From contig JAJYGU010000064.1 in the NCBI GenBank assembly GCA_021784975.1, forward strand, positions 1-10,135: a DNA stretch of 10,135 nt, written 5' to 3'. A model generated the notes under the pieces. The model had not been told where the DNA came from, did no database searches, and saw only the letters and a program-made list of their open reading frames with translations. Each line of letters starts with the position of its first letter. Positions within the stretch are counted from its first letter, which is position 1. The DNA is from Planctomycetota bacterium. GTDB taxonomy: Bacteria > Planctomycetota > Planctomycetia > Pirellulales > Thermoguttaceae. The translations under genes were made by a program, and so were the position numbers. Below, piece by piece: positions 1 to 7,268 of this stretch.

Positions 1-1076
1 CTTGTTGAATCGGCAATTGCCTGTCGATGGTTGCCCTTACGAACGTAGGCGGCACTTCGATTCAGATAGGCGAAATAGTCATTCGGCGCGAGTCGAATCG
101 CTTCAGATGCATCGGCAATCGCAAGATCGTACCGTTCCTCGGCAACGTACGCGCCACTGCGAGTTGCGTATGATGCCTCTGCATCCTTGGGATCGAGATG
201 AATTGCTTCGGTGAAATCGCAAATCGCTTCCCGCATTTGCTGCTTGACAAAATACGCCATGCCGCGCCAGTAGTACCCTTCCGACAACCGTCGATCAAGA
301 CGGATCGCCTCGCTCAAGTCCGAGATGGCCTTATCGTAGTCACCTTTTGCAAAGTAAATGCAGCCCCGGAAAAGCCGGAAGTTGGCGTTTGCGGGGCTGA
401 GTTCAATCGCCCTAGTATAATCTCGAACGGCAATGTCAAACTTCTCAAGCTGTGCGAACGCCCTGCCGCGGTTGAAATACGCGACGCTACACTTTCGATC
501 GAGGGTGATAGCTTGGTTGGCATCGGCTAGTGCCTGGCGGAAGTCACCTCCTCTTCCGACGTAAAACGCGGACCGATTGCTATATGCCAGGGCGCACCTC
601 GAATCCAATCGAATGGACTCACTGGCATCCTTAATTGCATCATCGTACCGCTGCGTGGCCGCATACACGGCACCACGGTTACAATAGGCGGCAGCATCTC
701 GCGGATCGAGGTGGATTGCTGTGGAGAGATCAGAGAGCGCCTCCGGCATTCGTTGCTTTTCGTAGTACGCCCAGCCGCGATTACGATATGCCGCCGCGTT
801 GTGCGGGGTTAGCTTGATCGTTTCGGAAAAGTCCCGTATTGCCGCATCGCAATCCCCAGCGGAAAGGAGAGCCATTCCTCGACCGTAGTACCCATAGGCA
901 CACGTTCGGTCCATAGCAATCGCTTTTGTAAATGTCTTGGCGGCGCCGGCGAAGTCCCCCCGATCCAGCAATGCCCTTCCTTTTGTCAGCAATGCATCGG
1001 GCGTGCCGCCTGATGCAACTGACCCACAAAGAAGGAACAGCAACATTCCTCGGAGCACGGAAACGCGGCTGAACAT
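1..1076 (-). CDS. Secreted TPR-repeat protein, partial (C-terminus beyond left edge)
   Basis: Reading leftward from an ATG at 1076, the frame is open for 358 codons and runs off the window edge. The first 22 or so residues look like a Sec signal peptide (MFSRVSVLRGMLLFLLCGSVA), so the protein is probably periplasmic or exported. From about residue 27 the chain is built of roughly ten tandem 34-residue tetratricopeptide repeats. Each has the usual pattern: YxNRGxxY, then YDxAIxD, then AIxLDP. The repeats at about 163-197 and 300-335 are one or two residues longer. TPR arrays form superhelical protein-binding scaffolds, and no catalytic domain is visible. GGAG lies 8 nt before the ATG and supports this start. 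The gene follows lptB on the same strand after 85 bp, so co-transcription is possible but unproven. Its codons look less GC-rich than those of its neighbours. The partner and role are unknown. Confidence 0.88.
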   Translation of the reverse strand, partial: MFSRVSVLRGMLLFLLCGSVASGGTPDALLTKGRALLDRGDFAGAAKTFTKAIAMDRTCAYGYYGRGMALLSAGDCDAAIRDFSETIKLTPHNAAAYRNRGWAYYEKQRMPEALSDLSTAIHLDPRDAAAYCNRGAVYAATQRYDDAIKDASESIRLDSRCALAYSNRSAFYVGRGGDFRQALADANQAITLDRKCSVAYFNRGRAFAQLEKFDIAVRDYTRAIELSPANANFRLFRGCIYFAKGDYDKAISDLSEAIRLDRRLSEGYYWRGMAYFVKQQMREAICDFTEAIHLDPKDAEASYATRSGAYVAEERYDLAIADASEAIRLAPNDYFAYLNRSAAYVRKGNHRQAIADST

Positions 1077-1102
1077 TGCACTTTCTCCGGGGGAGGAAGC
1101 TG

Positions 1103-1148
1103 GACAGGCGCGACTTGCAGCGATTTCTCGTCAATTAGCGCGCCTGTC
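1103..1148 (-). terminator. 10-bp perfect inverted repeat between lptB and the TPR gene; possible terminator or attenuator
   Basis: GACAGGCGCG at 1103-1112 is the exact reverse complement of CGCGCCTGTC at 1139-1148, with a 26-nt loop. In the minus-strand transcript it begins 13 nt after the lptB stop codon and ends 26 nt before the TPR start. There is no U-tract after the stem, so it is not a classical intrinsic terminator. It could instead be an operator, a processing site or a partial attenuator. Confidence 0.35.
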
Positions 1149-1161
1149 TCCCCTTATTCGC

Positions 1162-1890
1162 TCATTTCCGTCCGATATCCATGTCGTCGCCGAAGTAGTA
1201 GCGGCGGGCCTCGGGATTGGCCAGCACTGCCTCGGGCGGGCCGCTGCAAATTACCTTGCCGGCGCGAATGACATAGCTGCGGTCGGTGATTTGCAGCGTT
1301 TCGCGGACCTGGTGGTCGGTGATTAAGATGGCGATCCCCTCCCGGCGGAGCCGGCGGATGATCTTCTGGATGCTGGCGATGGTGACCGGGTCGATGCCCG
1401 TAAACGGCTCGTCGAGAAGGATGATCTTGGGATTGGAAACCAGGCAGCGGGCGATCTCCAGCCGCCGCCGCTCGCCGCCGGAAAGGGATAGAGCCAGCGA
1501 CTTGCGCAAGCGGGCAATGTCGAACTGTTCCAACAGTTCCTTGCAGCGGCGGAGGCGCACGGCCCGCTTGAAGCCGAGCATCTCCATCACCCCCAGCAGG
1601 TTCTTCTCGACCGAAAGCTTGCGGAAGACGCTCGATTCCTGGGCCAAATAGCCCATCCCGCCGTCACGGGCGCGGCGATACATGGGCCATTGGGTAATGT
1701 CGGCGCCGTCGAGCACCACTCGGCCGGCATTGGGCACGATCATCCCGCAGGTCATGCGGAAGCTGGTGGTCTTGCCGGCCCCGTTGGGACCCAGCAGCCC
1801 GACGATCTCGCCCCGATCGACGCGGAAGTTGACCCCGTCGACCACCTTCCGTGTGCCGTAGACTTTCACCAATCCCTTGGCTTCGAGCAT
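1162..1890 (-). CDS. lptB: LPS export ABC transporter ATP-binding protein LptB
   Basis: This 242-residue ABC ATPase is the cytoplasmic motor of the LptB2FG complex, which extracts lipopolysaccharide from the inner membrane and pushes it along the Lpt bridge. Visible motifs in order are Walker A GPNGAGKTT (34-42), Q-loop Gln84 in GYLAQE, signature LSGGE (136-140), Walker B IILLDEP (156-162), D-loop GIDP (165-168) and the H-loop histidine in TDHQVRETL (His193). The phrases SSVFRKLSV, ITDHQVRETL and the C-terminal YYFGDD ending match LptB rather than branched-chain amino acid (LivF/LivG) ATPases. Length is normal for the family. The ATG lies one base after the stop of the upstream signal peptidase gene, with no clear Shine-Dalgarno sequence, so translation is probably coupled. 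No lptF, lptG, lptA or lptC gene is in the window. Confidence 0.95.
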   Translation of the reverse strand: MLEAKGLVKVYGTRKVVDGVNFRVDRGEIVGLLGPNGAGKTTSFRMTCGMIVPNAGRVVLDGADITQWPMYRRARDGGMGYLAQESSVFRKLSVEKNLLGVMEMLGFKRAVRLRRCKELLEQFDIARLRKSLALSLSGGERRRLEIARCLVSNPKIILLDEPFTGIDPVTIASIQKIIRRLRREGIAILITDHQVRETLQITDRSYVIRAGKVICSGPPEAVLANPEARRYYFGDDMDIGRK

Positions 1891-1891
1891 G

Positions 1892-3601
1892 TTAGCGGAC
1901 CATGCGCATGCGTTGGAAGTTGGGGAAATAGGGGAAGGGGATGTCGAACCACGGCGTGTGGATGTAATTCCAGGAGTGCGGCCAGTAGACGCAGATCGCC
2001 TTGCCGATCAAGAGGTTGCGATCGACCCAGTAGGTCGATCCCCAGAGGCGTCCGTCTTTGCTCCGGGCGCTGTTGTCGCCGAGCATGAAGAACTGATCGG
2101 CCTTCAGGGGAAACTCCACCGTGCGCTGCTGCGGGTGACTGGCAATAAGCGCCATGATGCCCTGGGAGAAATCAGGGTTTACATAGTCGGTGATGAGCTG
2201 GCCGCCGTAGTGCTCGCCCACGGCGATGTAGTAGATGTTGCGGAGGATCCGCAGATGGCTGATCTTCATCCGCGCGCCCGTGGAGGCCACCCCGGCCGGC
2301 GTCAGATCCGACTCGAGCGGTTCCACGTTGTGAAGGTCGGGGTAGGTCGTGGCGGCGTCGAAGGCCACCACGCTGCCGTCGACCCATAAGCGCAGCTCGT
2401 CATCGCAATTCGAGAACAGAAGGCGGTGCCGCCCTGGGCCGCGAACGTTGGTCAAGGCCGCCGGGCGGAACTGCGCCGTGTCGTCGCCGCTGATCGCGAG
2501 GGTGGCGCGGCCAGTGGCCAGGTCGAGGCGGCACTGAAACTCGCGGCCGCCCTTGCGGAGCTCGAGCACCGCCTGGCCGTGGTCGCTCTCGGCGTCGAGT
2601 GTGCAGCCGACCGCCAAATCTCCCACCCAGTGAAGCCCCAGGACGTCGGGATCGGGGGCCGGATTGATGCTGGCCTGCTCGCGGCTGCGGCCGGTGTTGT
2701 AGGCGGTGAAATCGGTGATCCATTGGGGTTTCAAGTGCAGCGGTTGGGTTGGCTTGCGATACTCGACCATTTTCCACTCATTGTAGGAGGGGACCAGGTG
2801 ATGGTAGCGCAGCCAGCGCGGGCCGGAAGCCGTGCCGTCGATCAGAAAAGTGGTGGCGTCCTCGGAGTGCCAGGCCCCGGCTGTACTCCCGTCGGCCGGC
2901 AATTCCGGCTGCCAGCGGGCCGGCCAGCCCAACGCAACCAGCTTGGGCATGTAATCGTTGTTGAACACCGGTTGGAGCATGGCCAGCAGTTTTCCCGGCG
3001 GCTTTCGGGCGATCGCGAACGGCCCCGTACCGCGGCGGATCCAGATATCGCCGTGGCTAATCCGCACGGTTTCGCCCGGCAGACCGATGAGCCGCTTGAT
3101 GAAGTTGACCGAGGCGTCGCCCGGATATTTGAAGACGATCACGTCCCATCGCTTGGGGTCGCTGATCGCATAGGAACACTTGCCCACCAAGACGCGGTCG
3201 CCGTAGTAGGACGGGTAGCTCTGGTGCTGCGGATTTCCGGGGCCCAGGTCGGCGGTGTACCGGCACATGGGGCAGGTGCTTTCCTCCACCAGCTTTTCAT
3301 CCCCCAGCGGCGTGCCCTCTTGGGTCACCTCGTCACTGGCGCTAACCCGGTACTCATAGCCGCACTCGGGGCAATCCAAGTCCTTGTGGCGACCCATCAG
3401 CGTCGGGGCCATCGAACCCGTCGGGATGACGAACGCCTCCGCCTCGAAGGTGCGAAACAGAAACGCCAACACGAAAGCGATCACAATCGATTCGATCGTC
3501 TCGCGAATCGCGGCGGGCGACGGCAGGTGAGGTTGGCTTGGTTGCGGCTGATGGGCCGCTGCTGGGCGAGAGGCCAAATGGGAGGACTTGCGCTTGGTCA
3601 T
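1892..3601 (-). CDS. lepB: Signal peptidase I with two inserted domains (downstream paralog)
   Basis: The 569-residue protein is an S26-family type I signal peptidase, which removes signal peptides at the outer face of the cytoplasmic membrane. A proline/glutamine-rich cytoplasmic N-terminus (1-30) is followed by one membrane segment (about 35-50). The catalytic serine is Ser63 in IPTGSMAPTL and the general-base lysine is Lys169 in NFIKRLIGLPGE. The conserved box MLGDNSARSKDGRLWG lies at 506-521. At 569 residues it is far longer than typical enzymes (E. coli LepB is about 324). One insert (about 70-130) has Cys pairs 77/80 (CPEC) and 110/113 (CPMC), like a zinc ribbon. A second (about 195-495) includes a stretch at about 325-455 resembling a LamG/concanavalin beta-sandwich, with WVDG near 406-409. 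It lies 45 nt downstream of its paralog and one base before lptB. No strong Shine-Dalgarno sequence is seen. The enzyme call is firm; the roles of the inserts are unknown. Confidence 0.93.
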   Translation of the reverse strand: MTKRKSSHLASRPAAAHQPQPSQPHLPSPAAIRETIESIVIAFVLAFLFRTFEAEAFVIPTGSMAPTLMGRHKDLDCPECGYEYRVSASDEVTQEGTPLGDEKLVEESTCPMCRYTADLGPGNPQHQSYPSYYGDRVLVGKCSYAISDPKRWDVIVFKYPGDASVNFIKRLIGLPGETVRISHGDIWIRRGTGPFAIARKPPGKLLAMLQPVFNNDYMPKLVALGWPARWQPELPADGSTAGAWHSEDATTFLIDGTASGPRWLRYHHLVPSYNEWKMVEYRKPTQPLHLKPQWITDFTAYNTGRSREQASINPAPDPDVLGLHWVGDLAVGCTLDAESDHGQAVLELRKGGREFQCRLDLATGRATLAISGDDTAQFRPAALTNVRGPGRHRLLFSNCDDELRLWVDGSVVAFDAATTYPDLHNVEPLESDLTPAGVASTGARMKISHLRILRNIYYIAVGEHYGGQLITDYVNPDFSQGIMALIASHPQQRTVEFPLKADQFFMLGDNSARSKDGRLWGSTYWVDRNLLIGKAICVYWPHSWNYIHTPWFDIPFPYFPNFQRMRMVR

Positions 3602-3646
3602 AGTTCAACGAATATATCGCATTCTGAGCCGACGGGGAACTTGAAA

Positions 3647-5050
3647 TTACCACCCGAACCATCGCAGGCTGGGGAATAGGATTGTAACGCTTAAAGGTTT
3701 GCCCACCAATAGGTTGGCTTTAACGCCGTAGCCGCCGGGCCAGGTGCGGCTGTCGTCGGAAATCGGACTGTTGTCGCCCAAAACGAAGTATTCGTCGTCG
3801 GACAGCCGCGCCGGCGCGTCCAAGGCCCAACGGGCCGTATAGCCAATCGGCCGCGTATAGTACACGTCGCGGTAGACCCGCAAATCGGCCAACGCCACCC
3901 CCAGCCCCTGTACGCCAATCGCCAGGGGCGTTGCCGGCGGACAGGGTACTCCCGAGCGTTCGTAGGGCACGGTTGCCAGCGTTCGGCCATCCAGCGCCAG
4001 CAAGAATTGCTGATCGATCAGTGAAATCTCGATCGTGGGCGTGCTTCTGTTAAGGCCAATGTCGCCACGTGCTCCGGGGATGGCCAGTCCGCGGCGTGAA
4101 ACCTGAAACCAAGACTGCCGGTCATCGAAGTACATGGCGACTTGAAAATCTTCCACGCCGTCGGTTGCCCGAAGGATCAGCGCGCCTCGACCCTCGGTCT
4201 CCACGAGCCGCAGCGACAACAACACGTCGGCCACGGGGTGAACATCTTCCTCCCGCCGTGTTTGCGAGCAATTATATCCGCACAGATCGGTGATCGGCGA
4301 CGCCTCAACCGCGCCTGGCGGTCCCGGCAGACGGTGCCAGTGATGATACGTCAGCCAATCCACCGCCTCGGCTGACGGCGATGCTGGATGGCGGAAGATG
4401 CCGTTGGCGGCCGTCCAGCCGGAAACGGCCGAATCGGGCCGCCATCGTCTTGGCGGCAACGGTTCCAGCTTTGGCTCGCAGTTCGCGTCGTAGACCAGTA
4501 GGGCCATGGCCTGCTGCTGAGCAAGCGACTTGCGCTCAATTCGGCCGTTGACGTAGATGTCGCCATGCCGAATCTGCACGGACTCGCCTGGCAGCCCAAC
4601 CACCCGCTTTACCGCAAGTTGGTCGGCTCGACCAGGGTTCCGAAACGCCGCAAGTTCCCAGCGGCGCGGCTGGCGAACGCGGAACGACGCCCGATCCAAC
4701 CACGCCAGGTCACCGTTCAATTCGGGATACGAAGCGACGGAATTCGCGGCATAGCCGCAGTTGGGGCAGACCGCGTTTGGGCGTTGCCAGGACCTTTCTG
4801 CATCGCACGGGAAATGATGACCGCAGTCGGCACATACCACCTCGCGATGAACGCCCAGCAGGGTTTCGGCCATGGAGCCACCCGAGATGCGACATGGCAC
4901 GGGCAGCCCCTCGAGGAGCCACAGCCGCAGGATCGCCACTGCCATGGCCAAGCAGACCCCACCCTCCACTACCGGTCGAAGTCGGCAGCGTCGCGCAGCT
5001 ATGGGCGGCGACCCCTCCCGCGTTTCGTCAATGTCGGAGTTGGCGCTCAT
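3647..5050 (-). CDS. Signal peptidase I paralog with the same inserted domains (upstream copy)
   Basis: From the preferred ATG at 5050 the protein has 467 residues and is a second S26 type I signal peptidase. A membrane segment at about 29-48 precedes Ser59 in ISGGSMAETLLG (catalytic serine). Lys148 lies in LAVKRVVGLPGE (general base), and the GDNS box at 425-428 continues as SDDSRTW. It shares both insertions with the neighbouring paralog. Cys pairs 73/76 (CADC) and 95/98 (CPNC) follow the serine, and a roughly 245-residue insert has matching landmarks (YHH, ITD, YN, then LRVYRDVYY). Sequence identity outside these landmarks looks low, so the duplication is old. The frame is also open to an ATG at 5143, adding 31 residues. 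I prefer 5050 because GGGGTGA lies just upstream and the resulting N-terminus matches the paralog in length. It is probably the first gene of the operon. All catalytic residues are present, so it is likely active, perhaps with different substrates. Confidence 0.88.
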   Translation of the reverse strand: MSANSDIDETREGSPPIAARRCRLRPVVEGGVCLAMAVAILRLWLLEGLPVPCRISGGSMAETLLGVHREVVCADCGHHFPCDAERSWQRPNAVCPNCGYAANSVASYPELNGDLAWLDRASFRVRQPRRWELAAFRNPGRADQLAVKRVVGLPGESVQIRHGDIYVNGRIERKSLAQQQAMALLVYDANCEPKLEPLPPRRWRPDSAVSGWTAANGIFRHPASPSAEAVDWLTYHHWHRLPGPPGAVEASPITDLCGYNCSQTRREEDVHPVADVLLSLRLVETEGRGALILRATDGVEDFQVAMYFDDRQSWFQVSRRGLAIPGARGDIGLNRSTPTIEISLIDQQFLLALDGRTLATVPYERSGVPCPPATPLAIGVQGLGVALADLRVYRDVYYTRPIGYTARWALDAPARLSDDEYFVLGDNSPISDDSRTWPGGYGVKANLLVGKPLSVTILFPSLRWFGW

Positions 5051-5156
5051 CGTCGTCACCCCCCATGTTCGCCGAAACCATGCGGCAAGGCAAACCCAGG
5101 TGGAAAGGGTTCCGGCGGGCGAAAGTGCCGTAGCCCGATTCATTTCATCGCGTTTT

Positions 5157-5374
5157 CCGCGAAGCGGTATTCGGCCCGGCGTTTGCGACGCGAGGGCGGC
5201 GGCCTGCGGGTGTCTTCCCTCGCGGCGAGGGTGTCAGCCCGGTTCACCGGGCTCCCTGGCAGTGCGTGCGGGAGCCGCCTAAAGTCTTCTGAAATAAGTG
5301 GTTGCGACGCGAAATCGCCAAGACTTGCGTACCTCGAACCCGGCGTGAACGCCGGGCCGAATACCGCTTCGCGG
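5157..5374. repeat. Perfect 27-bp inverted repeat enclosing 164 bp (MITE/REP-like element)
   Basis: The arm at 5157-5183 is the exact reverse complement of 5348-5374, and the arms enclose 164 bp (5184-5347). Interrupted pairing continues a few bases outward to about 5149 and 5382. The enclosed DNA holds its own tetraloop hairpins. No transposase gene and no clear target-site duplication are visible. A non-autonomous mobile element or a dispersed genomic repeat is the likeliest explanation. A structured regulatory region is an alternative. Confidence 0.65.
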
Positions 5375-5544
5375 CAAAAGAGGCGCGAACGGCCCTAACG
5401 CAAATGGGCCGCTGGCTTTACTGTAACACATTCTCGAATCCCGGCGTGCGGGCTTCAGAAGCCGCGACCACTGGTAGCCCACGTTTTTTGGGGTAAACTT
5501 AGGAATCTTCGGTTTTGCGAGACTCCACCCTTTCGTTGGCAGTG

Positions 5545-5550
5545 AAGGAG
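5545..5550 (+). promoter_or_regulatory. Ribosome binding site AAGGAG that fixes the start of the secreted protein
   Basis: AAGGAG lies six bases before the ATG at 5557. It favours that ATG over an upstream in-frame TTG at 5515, which would also push the signal peptide inward by 14 residues. Confidence 0.75.
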
Positions 5551-5556
5551 AAGGAC

Positions 5557-7248
5557 ATGAAGAAGCTGGTGTTGTCGCTGTTGGCCGCAACGATTCTGGC
5601 AAGCGCCGCAGGCTTGTGTCCTGCCGAAACGGAACCGAAGCCGCTGGTGACGGTGGCGTTCTCGGGCTACGACAAGCTGCTCTCGAATGTGGAGATGATT
5701 GGCAAGCTGGGTGGCAACCCCAACTTGCACAAGATGCTTGAGATGATGCTCACTATGGTCACTCAGGGCAAAGGGCTGGCGGGCCTCGACAAGAAACAGC
5801 CTTGGGGGGCCGTGTTGTTGCCCGACGAACAGCAGACGATCGTCGTCTTCGGGTTCTTGCCCGTGGTCGATTTCAAACAGTTGATGGAAGTGGTCAAGAG
5901 TAACTCGAGCCTCGGCAAGATTGAAGAGAAGGACGGCGTCTATGAGATTCCCACGCCAGCGTTCTCGCTCTATATCGCCCAGAAGGGTCATTGGGCGGTG
6001 ATTGCCCGCAATGCCGACGATTTTGCCCGCGCCCCGGCCGACCCGGCCAAGCTGTTCGGCGACTTGGCGAGCCGGTACGACCTGGCGGCCCGGCTGTCGA
6101 TCAAGGACATTCCGGCCCCGCTGCGTGCTTCGGCATTGGCGGCCATGCAGGCCGGCATGCAGATGGGGTTGGAGCAAATGCCGAACGAAGCCGATCAGGA
6201 GCACGCCCTCCGCAGCGCCGCCGTCCGGCAGGGCATGCAGCAGATGACCACCCTGTTGAACGAGTCAGACAACCTGACCGTGGGCTGGAAAGTCGATCAC
6301 GCCGCCAAGACAAGCTATCTCGACGTGGAAGTCACCGCCAAACCCGGTACCCACCTGGCCCAACAGTATGCCCAGATTCAGCCGGGCAAAACGGCCTTCG
6401 CCGGCTTCGCTTCGCCTCAGGCAGCCGTCAGCGGCACCTGGGTCACCAAGCTCGACGATGCCGACGTGGCCCAGGCCAAGGTCGCTCTGACCGAAATGCG
6501 CAAGCGCGTCGTCAGCGAGCTTGAGAAGCAGAACCTGTCGGAAGGCCAGATCAAATTGGCCAAGCAGTTGCTCACCGACGCCCTGGCGGTCCTGGAAAAG
6601 ACGGTGGAGGCCAAGAAGCTCAACGGCGGGCTGCTGGTGGATCTCGAGCCGGGCAAGGTGACGCTGCTGGCCGGCGGCACCGTCGCCGGCGGCGCCAAAC
6701 TGGACCAAATCCTCAAGCAACTGGTCGAGGAAGTGAAGAAGGACCAACCCGCGGTCGAGGACATGGTCAAGCTGAATGCGGAGACCTACGACGGGGTTCG
6801 GTTCCATACCCTCAGTGTGCCCTCCGCCGATCCCGGGCTGACGCGGATCTTCGGCGATACGCTCGACGTAGTCCTGGGGGTGGCTGACGACCGGGTGTAT
6901 ATCGCCGCTGGCCACGAGCCCGCCAAAAAGCTCAAGGCCGTGTTGGATCGCTCGAAGGCCAATCGCGATCAGGAACTGCTGCCGATGCGGATTTCCTTCG
7001 CTCTGCGGCCCATCGCCAAGTTCCTTTCCGAATTGGCCGAAGAGGAGAACGTCAAGGCCAAGGCGGCCGCCCTGGCCGGCGCGTTGAAGCAGACCGACGG
7101 CAATGACCATCTGGTGCTCACCACTAGCCCGACCGCCAATGGCTTCCGCGTGCGGCTAGAAGCCGAGCCAGGGCTCTTGAAAGTGGTCGGTGCGCTCGCG
7201 CCGAACCTCGCAGCGCCGGGGGCCGGCGTTGCGCCCGCGGACCAGTGA
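5557..7248 (+). CDS. Secreted protein of unknown function, 563 residues
   Basis: I do not recognise a characterised family. From the ATG at 5557 the protein begins MKKLVLSLLAATILASAAG, a typical Sec signal peptide. Cleavage is probably near residue 22-23 (LCPA, then ETEPK); the Cys at 21 is not in a good lipobox. The mature chain has alternating beta-like hydrophobic stretches and long charged helices, including a methionine-rich helix near KMLEMMLTM and Lys/Glu-rich helices around the middle (EMRKRVVSELEKQNLSE, LVEEVKKDQ). It has no membrane segment after the signal and no catalytic motif I can name. The layout resembles large uncharacterised secreted proteins that are common in planctomycetes, but that is from memory and not a family assignment. 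The TGA stop is followed within 20 bases by lysA, so the two are probably co-transcribed. Confidence 0.82.
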   Translation: MKKLVLSLLAATILASAAGLCPAETEPKPLVTVAFSGYDKLLSNVEMIGKLGGNPNLHKMLEMMLTMVTQGKGLAGLDKKQPWGAVLLPDEQQTIVVFGFLPVVDFKQLMEVVKSNSSLGKIEEKDGVYEIPTPAFSLYIAQKGHWAVIARNADDFARAPADPAKLFGDLASRYDLAARLSIKDIPAPLRASALAAMQAGMQMGLEQMPNEADQEHALRSAAVRQGMQQMTTLLNESDNLTVGWKVDHAAKTSYLDVEVTAKPGTHLAQQYAQIQPGKTAFAGFASPQAAVSGTWVTKLDDADVAQAKVALTEMRKRVVSELEKQNLSEGQIKLAKQLLTDALAVLEKTVEAKKLNGGLLVDLEPGKVTLLAGGTVAGGAKLDQILKQLVEEVKKDQPAVEDMVKLNAETYDGVRFHTLSVPSADPGLTRIFGDTLDVVLGVADDRVYIAAGHEPAKKLKAVLDRSKANRDQELLPMRISFALRPIAKFLSELAEEENVKAKAAALAGALKQTDGNDHLVLTTSPTANGFRVRLEAEPGLLKVVGALAPNLAAPGAGVAPADQ

Positions 7249-7268
7249 CCGCCGTGGTGGTGCGCTCC

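Larger units (their letters stand above)
5051..5556. other. Divergent intergenic region rich in palindromes
   Basis: About 500 bp separate the start codons of the leftward signal peptidase gene and the rightward secreted-protein gene, so promoters for both directions should lie here. I see no convincing coding sequence. A weak -10-like TAAACT sits at 5494-5499 without a good -35 partner, so I do not call a promoter. Besides the long inverted repeat listed separately, there are hairpins at 5217-5231 (CCCTCGC/GCGAGGG), 5236-5253 (AGCCCGG, loop TTCA, CCGGGCT), 5339-5356 (CCCGGCG, loop TGAA, CGCCGGG) and 5390-5411 (CGGCCC/GGGCCG). TTGCGACGCGA occurs twice as a direct repeat, at 5183-5193 and 5302-5312. 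Confidence 0.7.

Noticed and set aside
2426..3679. A 417-codon plus-strand open frame opposite the signal peptidase gene
   Set aside because: It lies antisense to a gene with clear catalytic motifs. The long opposite frame follows from high GC and codon bias, and its translation shows no recognisable domain.
5051..5143. A 31-residue N-terminal extension of the upstream signal peptidase starting at 5143
   Set aside because: It is open and possible, but it lacks a good ribosome binding site and does not match the paralog's N-terminus. The ATG at 5050 has a purine-rich GGGGTGA upstream.
4565..5398. A 277-codon plus-strand open frame crossing the upstream signal peptidase gene and the palindromic spacer
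   Set aside because: Most of it is antisense to conserved peptidase motifs and the rest is made of inverted repeat. There is no domain or ribosome binding site support.
5451..5463. GGCTTC-A-GAAGCC palindrome as a terminator
   Set aside because: The loop would be one base, so the real stem is shorter, and no T-run follows.
7245..7268. GTG at 7245 as the lysA start, giving overlap with the upstream stop
   Set aside because: Not excluded, but it adds only eight residues outside the conserved region and has no ribosome binding site. The ATG at 7269 is the simpler choice.
7249..7268. A lysine riboswitch ahead of lysA
   Set aside because: Only about 20 bases separate lysA from the upstream gene, far too short for a lysine riboswitch.
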